NCBI RefSeq assembly: GCF_004137245.1 | Contig: NZ_SDWS01000004.1 | Location: 62,001 to 126,000, forward strand | Direction of reading: 5' to 3' | DNA: 64,000 bases | Source of the DNA: Nocardioides glacieisoli | Lineage (GTDB): Bacteria; Actinomycetota; Actinomycetes; Propionibacteriales; Nocardioidaceae | Shown here: positions 53,065 through 61,949 of the stretch, one piece after another | Layout: each line of letters begins with the position of its first letter | How positions within the stretch are numbered: position 1 is the stretch's first letter | Translations under genes and position numbers: made by a program | Notes under the pieces: model-generated | The model's database searches: none | What the model was told of the DNA's origin: nothing | The model's input: only the letters and a program-made list of their open reading frames with translations

Positions 53065-54024
53065 ATGGTCAGTTCCATGGAGGCACGACTGCGAGCACTG
53101 GTGGCGGAGCACGGGGTGTTCACGCGCAAAGAGGCCCTGGCCGCCGGCTACCACGACCACGCGATCCAAGGATTGGTCCGGAATGGCGCGTGGGTGCGCG
53201 TGCGGCGTGGAGCGTACGTCTTCGGTGACGGCTGGGCAGGGCTGAGCGACAACCAGAGGTACGCGATCCTGTGCCGCGCCGCCGTACGACAGGCGCGGAC
53301 TCACGTGATCCTCAGCCACACGAGCTCAGCCGGCGAGTACGACGCTCCGCTGTGGGAGTGCGACCTGTCCACGGTGCACCTGACGCGGTCCGACGAGCGT
53401 GCCGGGCGAGCGGAGGCCGGCATCGTCCAGCACCGGGGCGTCCTGGAAGAGGGCGACACGGTCCAGCGCAACGGACGGGAGGTGATGAGCGCGACGCGCA
53501 CAGCGCTCGAGCTCACTCTGGTGCTCGACGTCGAGCACGCCCTGGTCGAGATCGACCACCTGCTCCACCGTGGTCTGACGACCATCGAAGAGCTGAGGAC
53601 GCGCTACGAGTCGATGACGCACTGGCCGCGGAGCCTTGCCACTGACCTCGTCCTTCGTCTTGCCGACGGGCGTTCGGAGTCCGTGGGCGAGACCCGAGCG
53701 CGCTTCCTGTGCTGGGCGCAACACCTCCCGGCGCCGATCCCCAACTATCCGATCCATGACGAGCGCGGTGTGGAGATCGCGCGGGTCGACCTGGCGTGGC
53801 CGCACCTGGGCGTGTTCCTCGAGTTCGACGGCAAGGTGAAGTACCTGGCGTACCGGCGCGAGGGAGAGTCCGTCGTGGACTGCGTTCTTCGCGAGAAGCA
53901 GCGCGAGTCACGAATCTGCGAGATCACCGGGTGGAGGTGCATCCGCATCGTCTGGGCTGACCTCTACAAGCCGGCCGCCACCGCGTCGCGCATCCGCACG
54001 TTGTTCCTGCGCCCGGCCGCGTGA
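53065..54024 (+). CDS. AbiEi-like winged-helix protein with PD-(D/E)XK-like nuclease domain
   Basis: A 319-aa protein (ATG 53065; another in-frame ATG at 53077). Residues about 5-60 are the winged helix of the AbiEi antitoxin/DUF4095 type (LVAEHGVFTRKEALAAGYHDHAIQGLVRNGAWVRVRRGAYVF). The C-terminal part looks like a Vsr/DUF559 endonuclease fold: D242, E253-x-D255-G-K257 (VDLAWPHLGVFLEFDGK), then REKQRESRICEITGWRCIRI. No AbiEii toxin partner is adjacent. It is bracketed by duplicated repeats X and Y, suggesting a mobile or inserted cassette. Function unknown. Confidence 0.75.
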   Translation: MVSSMEARLRALVAEHGVFTRKEALAAGYHDHAIQGLVRNGAWVRVRRGAYVFGDGWAGLSDNQRYAILCRAAVRQARTHVILSHTSSAGEYDAPLWECDLSTVHLTRSDERAGRAEAGIVQHRGVLEEGDTVQRNGREVMSATRTALELTLVLDVEHALVEIDHLLHRGLTTIEELRTRYESMTHWPRSLATDLVLRLADGRSESVGETRARFLCWAQHLPAPIPNYPIHDERGVEIARVDLAWPHLGVFLEFDGKVKYLAYRREGESVVDCVLREKQRESRICEITGWRCIRIVWADLYKPAATASRIRTLFLRPAA

Positions 54025-54045
54025 GGCCACCTGTCGGCCGCTCGC

Positions 54046-54084
54046 TGAACCTGTCGGCCCGTGCACGGCCTGACAAGTTCAGCG
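54046..54084. repeat. Quasi-palindromic direct repeat X, copy 2
   Basis: 38 of 39 bases match copy 1 at 52903-52941, same orientation. It begins 22 nt after the AbiEi-like gene. A further partial copy (CCTGTCGGCC) lies at 54030-54039. Confidence 0.85.
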
Positions 54085-54108
54085 ATCCCCGGTCAGCCGG
54101 GGATCACT
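54084..54108. repeat. Hairpin repeat Y, copy 2
   Basis: The 25-nt sequence beginning GATCCCCGGTCAGCCGGGGA is identical to the core of copy 1 (52879-52903) and forms a 9-bp perfect stem with loop TCAG. It may also act as a bidirectional terminator between the AbiEi-like gene and the convergent Lrp gene. Confidence 0.8.
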
Positions 54109-54135
54109 AAGTAGGTCTGCGGAGGGCAGACACGG

Positions 54136-54588
54136 CTATTCCACCGGGCGGTTCTCGTAGGGCGTCGAGAGCACGATCGTCGTCCGGGTCGAGACACCGG
54201 CGGCACCGCGGATGCGGGCGAGCAGGTCCTCGAGGTCGCGAGGGGTGGCGACGCGGATCTTGAGGATGTAGGACTCGTCCCCCGCCACCGACCAGCAGGA
54301 CTCGATCTCCGGGATGCTCCGCAGCCGGTCGGGATAGTCGTCGGGCTGCGAGGGATCGATCGGGGTGATCGAGATGAACGCCGTCAGCGGACGGCCGAGC
54401 TGGTCGTGGTCGACGGTGGCGCCGTAACCCGTGATGAGGCCGCGCTGCTCGAGCCGCTTGACCCGCTGGTGCACGGCCGAGGTGGACAGGTCGGTCGCCT
54501 TGCCGAGGTCGGTGTAGGACATGCGGCCGTCGACCGCCAGCAGGGACAGGATCTGCCGGTCCTTGGACTCGACCTCGGAAGCACTCAC
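54136..54588 (-). CDS. Lrp/AsnC-family transcriptional regulator
   Basis: A 150-aa regulator with an N-terminal HTH (DRQILSLLAVDGRMSYTDLGKATDLSTSAVHQRVKRLEQRGLI) and a C-terminal RAM/AsnC ligand domain (IESCWSVAGDESYILKIRVATPRDLEDLLARI). GTG start. Lrp-type factors sense amino acids, so it is a plausible regulator of the lysine cluster 1.3 kb away, although the AbiEi cassette now lies between them. It sits just downstream of the 5'-3' exonuclease gene. Confidence 0.92.
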   Translation of the reverse strand: MSASEVESKDRQILSLLAVDGRMSYTDLGKATDLSTSAVHQRVKRLEQRGLITGYGATVDHDQLGRPLTAFISITPIDPSQPDDYPDRLRSIPEIESCWSVAGDESYILKIRVATPRDLEDLLARIRGAAGVSTRTTIVLSTPYENRPVE

Positions 54589-54597
54589 CTCGCCAGA

Positions 54598-55536
54598 CTA
54601 GTGCGAGCCCGACAGTGCCTGCACCAGCCGCACGGCTGACGAACCGAGGTCCCACTTCTCGTCCAGGGCCATGACAGCGTCGTGGTCGGCGGGCGTCCGC
54701 GGCCGGGTGGTGTCCGGCGAGCCGAGGTCCAGGTCGCGGCGTACGGCGACCACCTCGGGTGCGACGTCGAGGTAGTCGAGCGCCTCCTTGATCTTCCCGC
54801 GCGGACCGGGCCCCATGTCCGAGTCGGGATCGCTGGCGGCGGCGACCACCGCGTCGATCGTCCCGAACCGGTTGAGCAGGGTCGCGGCGGTCTTGTCGCC
54901 CACGCCCGCGACGCCGGGCAGGCCGTCGGACGCGTCGCCGCGCAGCGTCGCGAGGTCGGCGTACTGGCGGGCGTCTACGCCGTACTTGTTGCGCACCCAG
55001 GCGTTGTCGACGCGCTCGTGCTTGCTGACGCCGCGGGCGACGTAGAGCACCCGCACCTCGGCCTCGTCGTCGACGAGCTGGAACAGGTCGCGGTCGCCGG
55101 TGACGATGTCGACGGGCATCCCGGCGCCGGTGGCCAGGGTGCCGATCACGTCGTCGGCCTCCATCTCGGGGTGGCCGACGACGGCGATGCCGTAGGCCTC
55201 GAGCACCGACAGGATGATCGGGATCTGGGTCTCGAGGGGATCCGGCACCTCCTCGACGTCGGGTGTCGAGCCCGGCCGCGCGGCCACCACGCGGTGCGAC
55301 TTGTAGGACGGGATCAGGTCGACGCGCCACTGCGGACGCCAGTCGTCGTCCCAGCAGCAGACCAGATGGGTCGGGTCGTACTCCCCCACCAGCCGGCTGA
55401 TGAAGTCCATCAGCCCGCGCACCGCGTTGACGGGTGTGCCGTCGGGCGCCTTCATCGAGTCGGGCACGCCGAAGAACGCGCGGAAGTAGAGCGAGGCGGT
55501 GTCGAGCAGCATCAGGCGGCCAGATGGAGTGGTCAC
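54598..55536 (-). CDS. 5'-3' exonuclease (PolI 5'-nuclease domain, FEN-like)
   Basis: A 312-aa protein equivalent to the 5'-nuclease domain of DNA polymerase I without a polymerase. Metal ligands: LLDTASLYFRAFFG, MEADDVIGTLA, DIVTGDRDLFQLV, and the helix-hairpin-helix DGLPGVAGVGDKTAATLLNRFG. The M. tuberculosis equivalent is Rv2090, found in the same neighbourhood (next to helY). It probably removes flaps or RNA primers. Confidence 0.92.
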   Translation of the reverse strand: MTTPSGRLMLLDTASLYFRAFFGVPDSMKAPDGTPVNAVRGLMDFISRLVGEYDPTHLVCCWDDDWRPQWRVDLIPSYKSHRVVAARPGSTPDVEEVPDPLETQIPIILSVLEAYGIAVVGHPEMEADDVIGTLATGAGMPVDIVTGDRDLFQLVDDEAEVRVLYVARGVSKHERVDNAWVRNKYGVDARQYADLATLRGDASDGLPGVAGVGDKTAATLLNRFGTIDAVVAAASDPDSDMGPGPRGKIKEALDYLDVAPEVVAVRRDLDLGSPDTTRPRTPADHDAVMALDEKWDLGSSAVRLVQALSGSH

Positions 55537-55560
55537 GTCAGGGAGCCTGCCACAGCGCGA

Positions 55561-58356
55561 TCACTCCGCCAGCACGCTGTAGGCGATCACGCCACGCTTG
55601 AGCGACTTCGCCGCGGCCCTTGCCGTGGTGCGCACGGCGCTGTCACCGGCCGCGTCGGCGACCTGGCCGCAGAGGTCGAGCAGCTGCTTCATCCAGCGCA
55701 CAAAGTCACCGGCGGACAAACCCGTCACCATCAGCACGTCGTCGAGGTCGTCGCCCTCGGCCCAGCGCCACGCCGCCCAGGCGAATCCCATGTCGGGCTC
55801 GCGGAGGAAGTCGAGCTTGTGGTCGCGCTCGAGTGCGTCGAGCTGTGCCCACACGCGGACCAGCTCCGCGAGCACCGGACGCACCTGGCCGCCGGGGATC
55901 TTCGGCGACGACGCGTCGTCGGCGCGCCGTGCCTCGAAGACGAGCGCCGACAGGACCGCGGCGAGCTCGGAGGACGTGAGGTCCTCGAACAGCCCGGCCC
56001 GGATCGCCTCGGCCGCGACGAGGTCCATGTCGGTGTAGATGCGCCGCAGGTGGGACCCCTCCTCGGTGACCTTGTCTCCGTCGAGGTAGCCGAGCGCGGT
56101 CAGCACGTCGCAGACCCGGTCGAACGTGCGCGCGACGGTGTTGGTGCGCGTCTCGACACGGCGCCTGAGCGTCTCGGTGTCGCGCTCGAGCTTGAAGTAG
56201 CGCTCGGCCCACCGCGCGTGGTCCTCGCGCTCGGGGCACTGGTGGCAGGGGTGCGCCTTGAGGTCGGCGCGCAGCCGCCCGATCTCGCGGTCGGCCGGTG
56301 TGTCCGCGAAGGAGTCCTGCTTCGTACGACGCGGGGCTGGGGCGTCGTCGTCGCGGGCCCGGGCACGCAGCTGGGTCGCCAGGTCGCGCCGCATGGCCGG
56401 GTTGCGGCCGTTGAAGCTCTTCGGGATCCGCATCCGCCCGATGGCCTCGACCGGGACCGGGAAGTCCATCGCCGCCAGCCGTCGGGCCTGGCGGTCCGCC
56501 GTCACGACGTAGGGACGCGGCTCGTCCCCGGAGTGACCCGGGTCGATCACGACCGCGAGGCCGCTGAACTTGCCGGCCGGGACCTTGATCACGTCACCGG
56601 GTCGCAGCCGCCCCAGGGACGCCACGGCCTCGGCCCGTCGGTCCTGACGGCGGTCGCGGGCCGCGCCCTTCTCGAGGTCGGTGATCCTGCGGCGCATGGC
56701 GGCGTACTCCATGAAGTCGCCGACGTGGCAGTGCGCCGCGTCCCGGTAGCCCTCGAGGGCCTCCTCCGCCTTGTGCACCTGGCGGGCGAGGCCGACGACG
56801 GCCTTGTCGGCCTGGTACTGCGCGAACGACTGCTCCAGCAGCTCGCGCGAGCGGGCACGGCCGAACTGGTGCACGAGGTTGACCGCCATGTTGTAGGACG
56901 GCCGGAACGACGAGCGGAGCGGATACGTACGTGTCGAGGCCAGGCCGGCGACCTCGCGGGGGTTCATCCCGGGCTGGTAGAGCACGACGCCGTGGCCCTC
57001 GATGTCCAGGCCGCGACGACCGGCCCGACCCGTGAGCTGGGTGTACTCCCCCGGGGTCAGGTCGGCGTGCGTCTCGCCGTTCCACTTCGACAGCTTCTCG
57101 ATGACCACCGTGCGGGCGGGCATGTTGATGCCGAGGGCGAGGGTCTCGGTCGCGAAGACGACCTTGACCATCCCTTCCTGGAACAGCTCCTCCACCACGT
57201 GCTTGAAGGCGGGCAGGATGCCGGCGTGGTGCGCCGCGATGCCGCGCGTCAGCCCGTCGAGGAACTCGTGGTAGCCGAGAACCTGGAGGTCCTCCTCGGG
57301 CAGGGTGCGCGAAGCCTCCTCGACGCGCGCAAAGATCTCGTCCCGCTCGGCGGCAGTCGTCAGCCGCACGTTGGCACCGACGAGCTGGCTGACGGCGGCG
57401 TCGCACCCGGCCCGGCTGAAGATGAACATGATCGCGGGCAGGAGGCCCTCGCGGTCGAGCCGCTCGACGACCTCGACCCGGCTCGGGATCCACACGCGGC
57501 GGCCGTTGCCGACGGCGCGCGGGTTCTTCGACGAGCCCGGCTTGCCCTTGCGCGGTGACTTGCGGTCCCGCATCAGCCGGGTGCTGGCCCAGTCGTCGCG
57601 CGCGATGCGGGTGAGCTCGTCGTTGACCGGCGCGCCCTCCTTCACGAACCCCGCACTCGCATCGACGTCGGAGGAAGCGAACAGGTCGAGCAGCCGGCGA
57701 CCGACCATGACGTGCTGGAAGAGCGGGACGGGCCGCTTCTCCTCGAGGATCGTGGTGGTCTCGCCCCGGACGGTCGCCAGCCACTCGCCGAACTCCTCGG
57801 CGTTGGAGACGGTGGCCGACAGCGACACCAGCGTGACCGACTCCGGGAGGTGGATGATGACCTCCTCCCAGACCGCACCGCGCATCCGGTCGGCGAGGTA
57901 GTGCACCTCGTCCATCACGACGTAGCCCAGGCCGAGCAGCGTGCGCGAGCTGGCGTAGAGCATGTTGCGCAGCACCTCGGTGGTCATCACGACGACCGGT
58001 GCCTCGCCGTTGACGACGTTGTCGCCGGTGAGCAGGCCGACGTTGTCCGCGCCGTAGCGCTTCACCAGGTCGTGGTACTTCTGGTTCGACAGTGCCTTGA
58101 TCGGCGTCGTGTAGAACGCCTTGCGCCCGGTCTGCAGCGCGAGGTGGATCGCGAACTCGCCGACGATCGTCTTGCCGGAGCCGGTGGGCGCGGCGACGAG
58201 CACGCCCCGGCCCTCCTCGATCTCCTGGCACGCGCGCACCTGGAAGTCGTCGAGCTCGAAGCCGTAGAGGCCGGAGAACTCCTTGAGCATCGGGTAGGGC
58301 TTCTCGCGCTGGAACGCGGCATAGCGCTCGGCGGGCGTCAGGTCCTGGTCACTCAT
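55561..58356 (-). CDS. helY: HelY, Ski2/Mtr4-like superfamily 2 RNA/DNA helicase
   Basis: A 931-aa DExH-box helicase. Motif I APTGSGKT near residue 55, DEVH (MDEVHYLAD), SAT, and the C-terminal motif VI TGRAGRRGLD. The arch/rRNA-processing-like region and a C-terminal DSHCT domain (SSELAAVLSALVFEAR...) follow, as in Mtr4/HelY. It overlaps dagK by 4 nt. The role in actinobacteria is not settled; RNA unwinding is most likely. Confidence 0.93.
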   Translation of the reverse strand: MSDQDLTPAERYAAFQREKPYPMLKEFSGLYGFELDDFQVRACQEIEEGRGVLVAAPTGSGKTIVGEFAIHLALQTGRKAFYTTPIKALSNQKYHDLVKRYGADNVGLLTGDNVVNGEAPVVVMTTEVLRNMLYASSRTLLGLGYVVMDEVHYLADRMRGAVWEEVIIHLPESVTLVSLSATVSNAEEFGEWLATVRGETTTILEEKRPVPLFQHVMVGRRLLDLFASSDVDASAGFVKEGAPVNDELTRIARDDWASTRLMRDRKSPRKGKPGSSKNPRAVGNGRRVWIPSRVEVVERLDREGLLPAIMFIFSRAGCDAAVSQLVGANVRLTTAAERDEIFARVEEASRTLPEEDLQVLGYHEFLDGLTRGIAAHHAGILPAFKHVVEELFQEGMVKVVFATETLALGINMPARTVVIEKLSKWNGETHADLTPGEYTQLTGRAGRRGLDIEGHGVVLYQPGMNPREVAGLASTRTYPLRSSFRPSYNMAVNLVHQFGRARSRELLEQSFAQYQADKAVVGLARQVHKAEEALEGYRDAAHCHVGDFMEYAAMRRRITDLEKGAARDRRQDRRAEAVASLGRLRPGDVIKVPAGKFSGLAVVIDPGHSGDEPRPYVVTADRQARRLAAMDFPVPVEAIGRMRIPKSFNGRNPAMRRDLATQLRARARDDDAPAPRRTKQDSFADTPADREIGRLRADLKAHPCHQCPEREDHARWAERYFKLERDTETLRRRVETRTNTVARTFDRVCDVLTALGYLDGDKVTEEGSHLRRIYTDMDLVAAEAIRAGLFEDLTSSELAAVLSALVFEARRADDASSPKIPGGQVRPVLAELVRVWAQLDALERDHKLDFLREPDMGFAWAAWRWAEGDDLDDVLMVTGLSAGDFVRWMKQLLDLCGQVADAAGDSAVRTTARAAAKSLKRGVIAYSVLAE

Positions 58357-59270
58357 GCGATGACCTCCAGTGCGCCGGGGTCGCACGTCACGGTGAGGGG
58401 CAGCGGGCCGAAGCGCTCGCCGTCGGCGTACGCCACGATGCCGGGCGCGGCGACGGTGACCGAGCGCACCCGCCGGTGGACGTACTCCGCGACGCCACCG
58501 ATCTTGCCGGTGAACAGGCGGGGATAGGACCGCACCAGCTTGGGCTTGCTCATCCGGGTGATCACCACGACGTCGAGCAGGCCGTCGTCGAGCAGGGCAC
58601 CCTCGGTGATCCGCAGGCCGCCGCCGAACGACGGGCCGTTGCCGACGGCGACGAGCATGGCCTCGTGCTCGACCGTCTCGACCCCCTCGTCGCTCTCGAG
58701 CTGGAGGACATAGGGCAGCGGCCGGAACGTGCGCAGCTCGGCGAGCGTGGCGAGGTTGTAGCGCATCTGTCCCCTGGGCCAGGTCATCGCGTTCGCGCGC
58801 TCGTTGACGATCGCGTCGAATCCCGCGGCCAGCACGGTGACGAACCAGCGGTCGCCACTGCGGGCCAGGTCGATGGTGCGCCGCCGCGAGGCGATCACCC
58901 GGTCGGCGGCAGCAAGCGGGTCGGTGCGCGGCAGGCCGAGGTAGCGGGCGACGTCGTTGCCCGTGCCGCTGGGGATCAGGCCGAGGGGTACGCCGGTGCC
59001 GGCGACTGCCTGCACGCCGAGGTGCACGAGGCCGTCGCCACCACAGAGCACGAGCGCCTCGACACCGTCGGCGACGCAACCGCGGGCGAGGTCGAGCGCC
59101 TCGTCGCCGTCGCGGCCCTGGAGGTTGCGCACCACGAACCCGCTCTCCCGCAGCCGGGCCAGGGCCACGTCACGGTTGCGCGCGCCCTTCCCCTTGCCGG
59201 ACGTCGGATTGGTCAACAGGGCGATCTCGCGACCCCGGACGGAGCCGTCCGAACGTGACGGATCGAGCAT
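58353..59270 (-). CDS. dagK: Diacylglycerol kinase-family lipid kinase
   Basis: A 305-aa DAGK_cat protein: ALLTNPTSGKGKGARN, LVLCGGDGLVHLGVQAVAGTGVPLGLIPSGTGNDVARYLG, and C-terminal VIVAYADGERFGPLPLTV-like block. It phosphorylates diacylglycerol to phosphatidic acid, recycling lipid headgroup acceptors. Its stop overlaps the helY start. This gene is an addition to the mycobacterial paf-tat-helY order. Confidence 0.92.
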   Translation of the reverse strand: MLDPSRSDGSVRGREIALLTNPTSGKGKGARNRDVALARLRESGFVVRNLQGRDGDEALDLARGCVADGVEALVLCGGDGLVHLGVQAVAGTGVPLGLIPSGTGNDVARYLGLPRTDPLAAADRVIASRRRTIDLARSGDRWFVTVLAAGFDAIVNERANAMTWPRGQMRYNLATLAELRTFRPLPYVLQLESDEGVETVEHEAMLVAVGNGPSFGGGLRITEGALLDDGLLDVVVITRMSKPKLVRSYPRLFTGKIGGVAEYVHRRVRSVTVAAPGIVAYADGERFGPLPLTVTCDPGALEVIA

Positions 59271-59293
59271 GAGCGCGACCCTATCCCCCAGTC

Positions 59294-59698
59294 CTAGGTG
59301 CTCAGCCGCAGCAACGCGGCGTAGCGCTCGGCGCGTGCGCCCACGGCTCGCGCGAGCCGTCCGAGGGCGTCCAGGACGAGGTCCGGACCGAAGCCCGTGC
59401 CGGGCACCGCGAGCACCAGGCGGGGACCGTCGGCGGTGCCGAGGCTGCCGATCACGACCTGTCCGTGCCGCCAGGCCTGGTGCACCCGCAGGCGGGTCGC
59501 GTCGTCGACCACCGGCTCCGGGTACGCCTCGTCGACCGCCAGGAGGTCGCACACGATCTCGGCCGCCTCGCCTGCGTCGTCGCCGGTGGTCAACCGCCCG
59601 CGCACGTGGTGGCCGGTGCGCAGACCGGCCTCGGCGCGCCAGACGACGTCACGGGTGCCGAGCCACTCGGGCAGGTCGAACGGATCGATGTCGGTCAT
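59294..59698 (-). CDS. Conserved hypothetical protein between tatC and dagK
   Basis: A 134-aa protein from the ATG at 59698 (MTDIDPFDLPEWLGTRDVVWRAEAGLRTGHHVRGRLTTG). A start at 59710 (MQAAMTD) is possible. It is an acidic, soluble protein with no domain I can name. It lies inside a conserved operon, so a link to lipid or envelope functions is possible but unsupported. Confidence 0.7.
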   Translation of the reverse strand: MTDIDPFDLPEWLGTRDVVWRAEAGLRTGHHVRGRLTTGDDAGEAAEIVCDLLAVDEAYPEPVVDDATRLRVHQAWRHGQVVIGSLGTADGPRLVLAVPGTGFGPDLVLDALGRLARAVGARAERYAALLRLST

Positions 59699-59744
59699 CG
59701 CGGCCTGCATGCGCCCCACCCTGTCAGAGGCGGCCGTGCTGTCG

Positions 59745-60581
59745 TCAGAGTGGGGACAGCTCGTCAGGCCCGAGCCCGGCGTTCGGCGCCCTGCTGGCGC
59801 GGCGCCGGTCATTGATCCGGGCGATCGCCTCGGAGGCGAAGAAGAGCAGCACCATGGGCCCGGCCATGAGGGTCATCGTGAACGGATCGGCGGACGGCGT
59901 CGCGACGGCCGCGAAGACGAAGGTGCCGATGATGATCCAGGGCCGGTAGGCCTTGAGCGAAGCGCCCTTCACCACGCCCGCGAAGTTGAGCAGGACCACG
60001 AACACGGGGATGTTGAACGACAGACCGAACACGAAGAGCGTGCGCGTGAAGAACTGCAGGTAGTCGTTGAAATCGATCAGGTTCGTCACGTTGTCGGGGT
60101 TGAAGCCGATCAGCACCTTGAGCGCCACCGGCAACGTCACGTAGCCCAGGACGACCCCGCCCAGGAAGAGGGGGCCGGCGACGCCGGCGAAGATCCGGCT
60201 CATCTTGCGCTCCTGCGCATAGAGCCCGGGCAGCACGAAGGCCCAGATCTGGTAGAGCCAGTAGGGAGCGGTGACGGTCGCTGAGGTGAAGCCGCAGAGG
60301 GTGAGCCACAGCAGCAGGCCGGCACCCGCCCCGCTCGTGGTCGCCTCGGTCGTGCCGTCCGGGAGCTGCTCCTGCGCATCTAGGTAGGGGCCGTAGACGA
60401 GGTCGATGAGGGTGTGGCGGAACACCAGCGCCACAACGAGCACCACGACGAAGGCCACCAGGCAGCGCATGAGCCGCGCGCGGAACTCGCGGAAGTGGTC
60501 GGAGAGCGCCATCCGCCCGTCCGGGCCGACAGGATGCTGGGGTCCGCCGCGGAACAGGCCGGCGAGGCCGGCGATTCTCAC
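59745..60581 (-). CDS. tatC: Twin-arginine translocase subunit TatC
   Basis: A 278-aa six-helix membrane protein. The N-terminal DHFREFRARLMRCL motif, the LYQIWAFVLPGLYAQERK loop and the CxxxFxxFTPSADPFT-like loop (VFAAVATPSADPFTMTLMAGPMVLLF) are TatC signatures. GTG start; an ATG at 60512 begins directly at the first motif. It forms the receptor complex with TatA and lies 5 nt downstream of tatA. Confidence 0.95.
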   Translation of the reverse strand: MRIAGLAGLFRGGPQHPVGPDGRMALSDHFREFRARLMRCLVAFVVVLVVALVFRHTLIDLVYGPYLDAQEQLPDGTTEATTSGAGAGLLLWLTLCGFTSATVTAPYWLYQIWAFVLPGLYAQERKMSRIFAGVAGPLFLGGVVLGYVTLPVALKVLIGFNPDNVTNLIDFNDYLQFFTRTLFVFGLSFNIPVFVVLLNFAGVVKGASLKAYRPWIIIGTFVFAAVATPSADPFTMTLMAGPMVLLFFASEAIARINDRRRASRAPNAGLGPDELSPL

Positions 60582-60586
60582 CCGGG

Positions 60587-60907
60587 TCAGGCGGTGGTGT
60601 CGTCGCGCCGCTCGCGGACCACGTCACCGGCGGCGTCCGGGCGGGTCTCGGGGCGCGCGTCGAGGTTGCGGGCCTCGAGCTCGCGGGCCTCGATCTCGCG
60701 CTGCTCCGGCGTCGCCTTGGGGTCGGGACCGGTCCCGTCCTTGTCGCCGTCGCGCAGGTCCTTGGTCTCGGTCTTGAAGATCCGCAGCGCCTGGCCCGAG
60801 CTGCGGGCGAGGTCGGGCAGCTTGGCGGCACCGAACACGAGGACGACGATCGCGAGAATCACCAGCCACTCCAGCCCCTGGGGCATGCCGACCAGTGGGT
60901 TGATCAT
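60587..60907 (-). CDS. tatA: Sec-independent translocase protein TatA
   Basis: A 106-aa protein with one N-terminal membrane helix followed by the FGAAKLPDLARSSGQALRIFK amphipathic helix typical of TatA/E. The acidic, charged C-terminal tail is longer than the E. coli form, as in many actinobacteria. It forms the pore for folded proteins. No TatB is adjacent. Confidence 0.95.
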   Translation of the reverse strand: MINPLVGMPQGLEWLVILAIVVLVFGAAKLPDLARSSGQALRIFKTETKDLRDGDKDGTGPDPKATPEQREIEARELEARNLDARPETRPDAAGDVVRERRDDTTA

Positions 60908-60956
60908 GAGGTCTCTCCAAGCGTGGGATTGCGGAATGAGGGCCCTGCAGTGTGCG

Positions 60957-61949
60957 TCACGAGTCTACGCCGTCCACCTGATAGAGGCGGAGGGTTGCCC
61001 GCGCTGTGGCGGTGAACGTTTCGGCGTAGTCGTCGGGGGCGAGCAGGGTCGCGTGCGGCGCGAGGCGCAGCAGGAGCGTGCGGACCCACTGCTCGCTGGC
61101 GACCTGGAGGTCGACGTCGACCGTGCCGTCGGGGCCGGGGCGCTGGTCGCTCACCTGGTAGTACTCGGTGACCCACCGCGCCGGCGGGGCGAGCCGCAGC
61201 GTGACGGTGCGCGTCTCGGAGTCGGTGAACCAGCCGCCGGTGAGGTCACGGGCGCGGGCACCCGGGTCGGCGACCGCCGACTCCAGCTCGGTCGCGGCGA
61301 CGATGCGGTCGACCCGGAACGCCCGGTCGCCCTGTGCCGTGTGGCACCACGCGTCGAGGTAGAGCAGGTCCTCGACGCGGGCGAGTCCCCGCGGGTCGAC
61401 GACCCGGCGGGACTCCTCGTCGCGCGACGGCACGTGGTAGGTGATCTCGGCCTGGTGGCCGTGCGCGATGGCGGACTCCAGGACGGGTACGACGGCGCTC
61501 GCCTCCAGCGCGGTCGGGTCGACGTGCAGCTTGAGCAGCCCCTCACCGTCCTGTCCGGCCGCCTCCTCGAGCTTGGCCAGTGTCCGCTGGATGACGTCGC
61601 GGGCCTCCTCCGGCGCGGCCTCGACCATCGTCCGGAGCGCCACGACGAGCGAGGTCGCCTCCGCGGGCGAGAAGCGCACGGGGCGCGCGAGGTAGTCGGC
61701 GTTGTCGACACGGATGATCCGGTCGCCCTCGAGCGCCTCGAGGTCCACCTCGATCAGGTCGCCCGGCAGCCCGGGCGAGACGCCGGTCATGAAGAGCAGG
61801 CGCAGGTCGCGCTCGATCTGGTCGGCATCGGTGCCGAAGTGAGCAGCGGCGTCGTCGAGGCGCACCTCTCCGCGGGCGAGCAGGTAGGGCACCAGCGCCA
61901 GGAGGCGCGCGACCTGGTCGGGTGCGGTGTCGGCGGGCTGCGTCGTCAC
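60957..61949 (-). CDS. pafC: PafC, WYL-domain transcription regulator
   Basis: A 330-aa protein with an N-terminal winged helix (QVARLLALVPYLLARGEVRLDDAAAHFGTDADQIERDL) and WYL plus WCX domains (EITYHVPSRDEESRRVVDPRGLARVEDLLYLDAWCHTAQGDRAFRVDRI). GTG start overlapping the pafB stop (GTGA). PafB and PafC form a heterodimer that activates the LexA-independent DNA-damage response in mycobacteria. Confidence 0.93.
   Translation of the reverse strand: MTTQPADTAPDQVARLLALVPYLLARGEVRLDDAAAHFGTDADQIERDLRLLFMTGVSPGLPGDLIEVDLEALEGDRIIRVDNADYLARPVRFSPAEATSLVVALRTMVEAAPEEARDVIQRTLAKLEEAAGQDGEGLLKLHVDPTALEASAVVPVLESAIAHGHQAEITYHVPSRDEESRRVVDPRGLARVEDLLYLDAWCHTAQGDRAFRVDRIVAATELESAVADPGARARDLTGGWFTDSETRTVTLRLAPPARWVTEYYQVSDQRPGPDGTVDVDLQVASEQWVRTLLLRLAPHATLLAPDDYAETFTATARATLRLYQVDGVDS

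Noticed and set aside
53065..54024. Complete AbiE toxin-antitoxin system
   Set aside because: The antitoxin-like winged helix is present, but no nucleotidyltransferase (AbiEii) toxin gene lies on either side; the next genes are kamA and an Lrp-type regulator.
52875..54108. CRISPR-like array
   Set aside because: Only two copies of each repeat, 1.1 kb apart, with a gene in between and no spacers or cas genes.
54682..57558. 958-codon plus-strand ORF opposite the exonuclease and helY
   Set aside because: Crosses two real genes with clear motifs and lacks any domain of its own.
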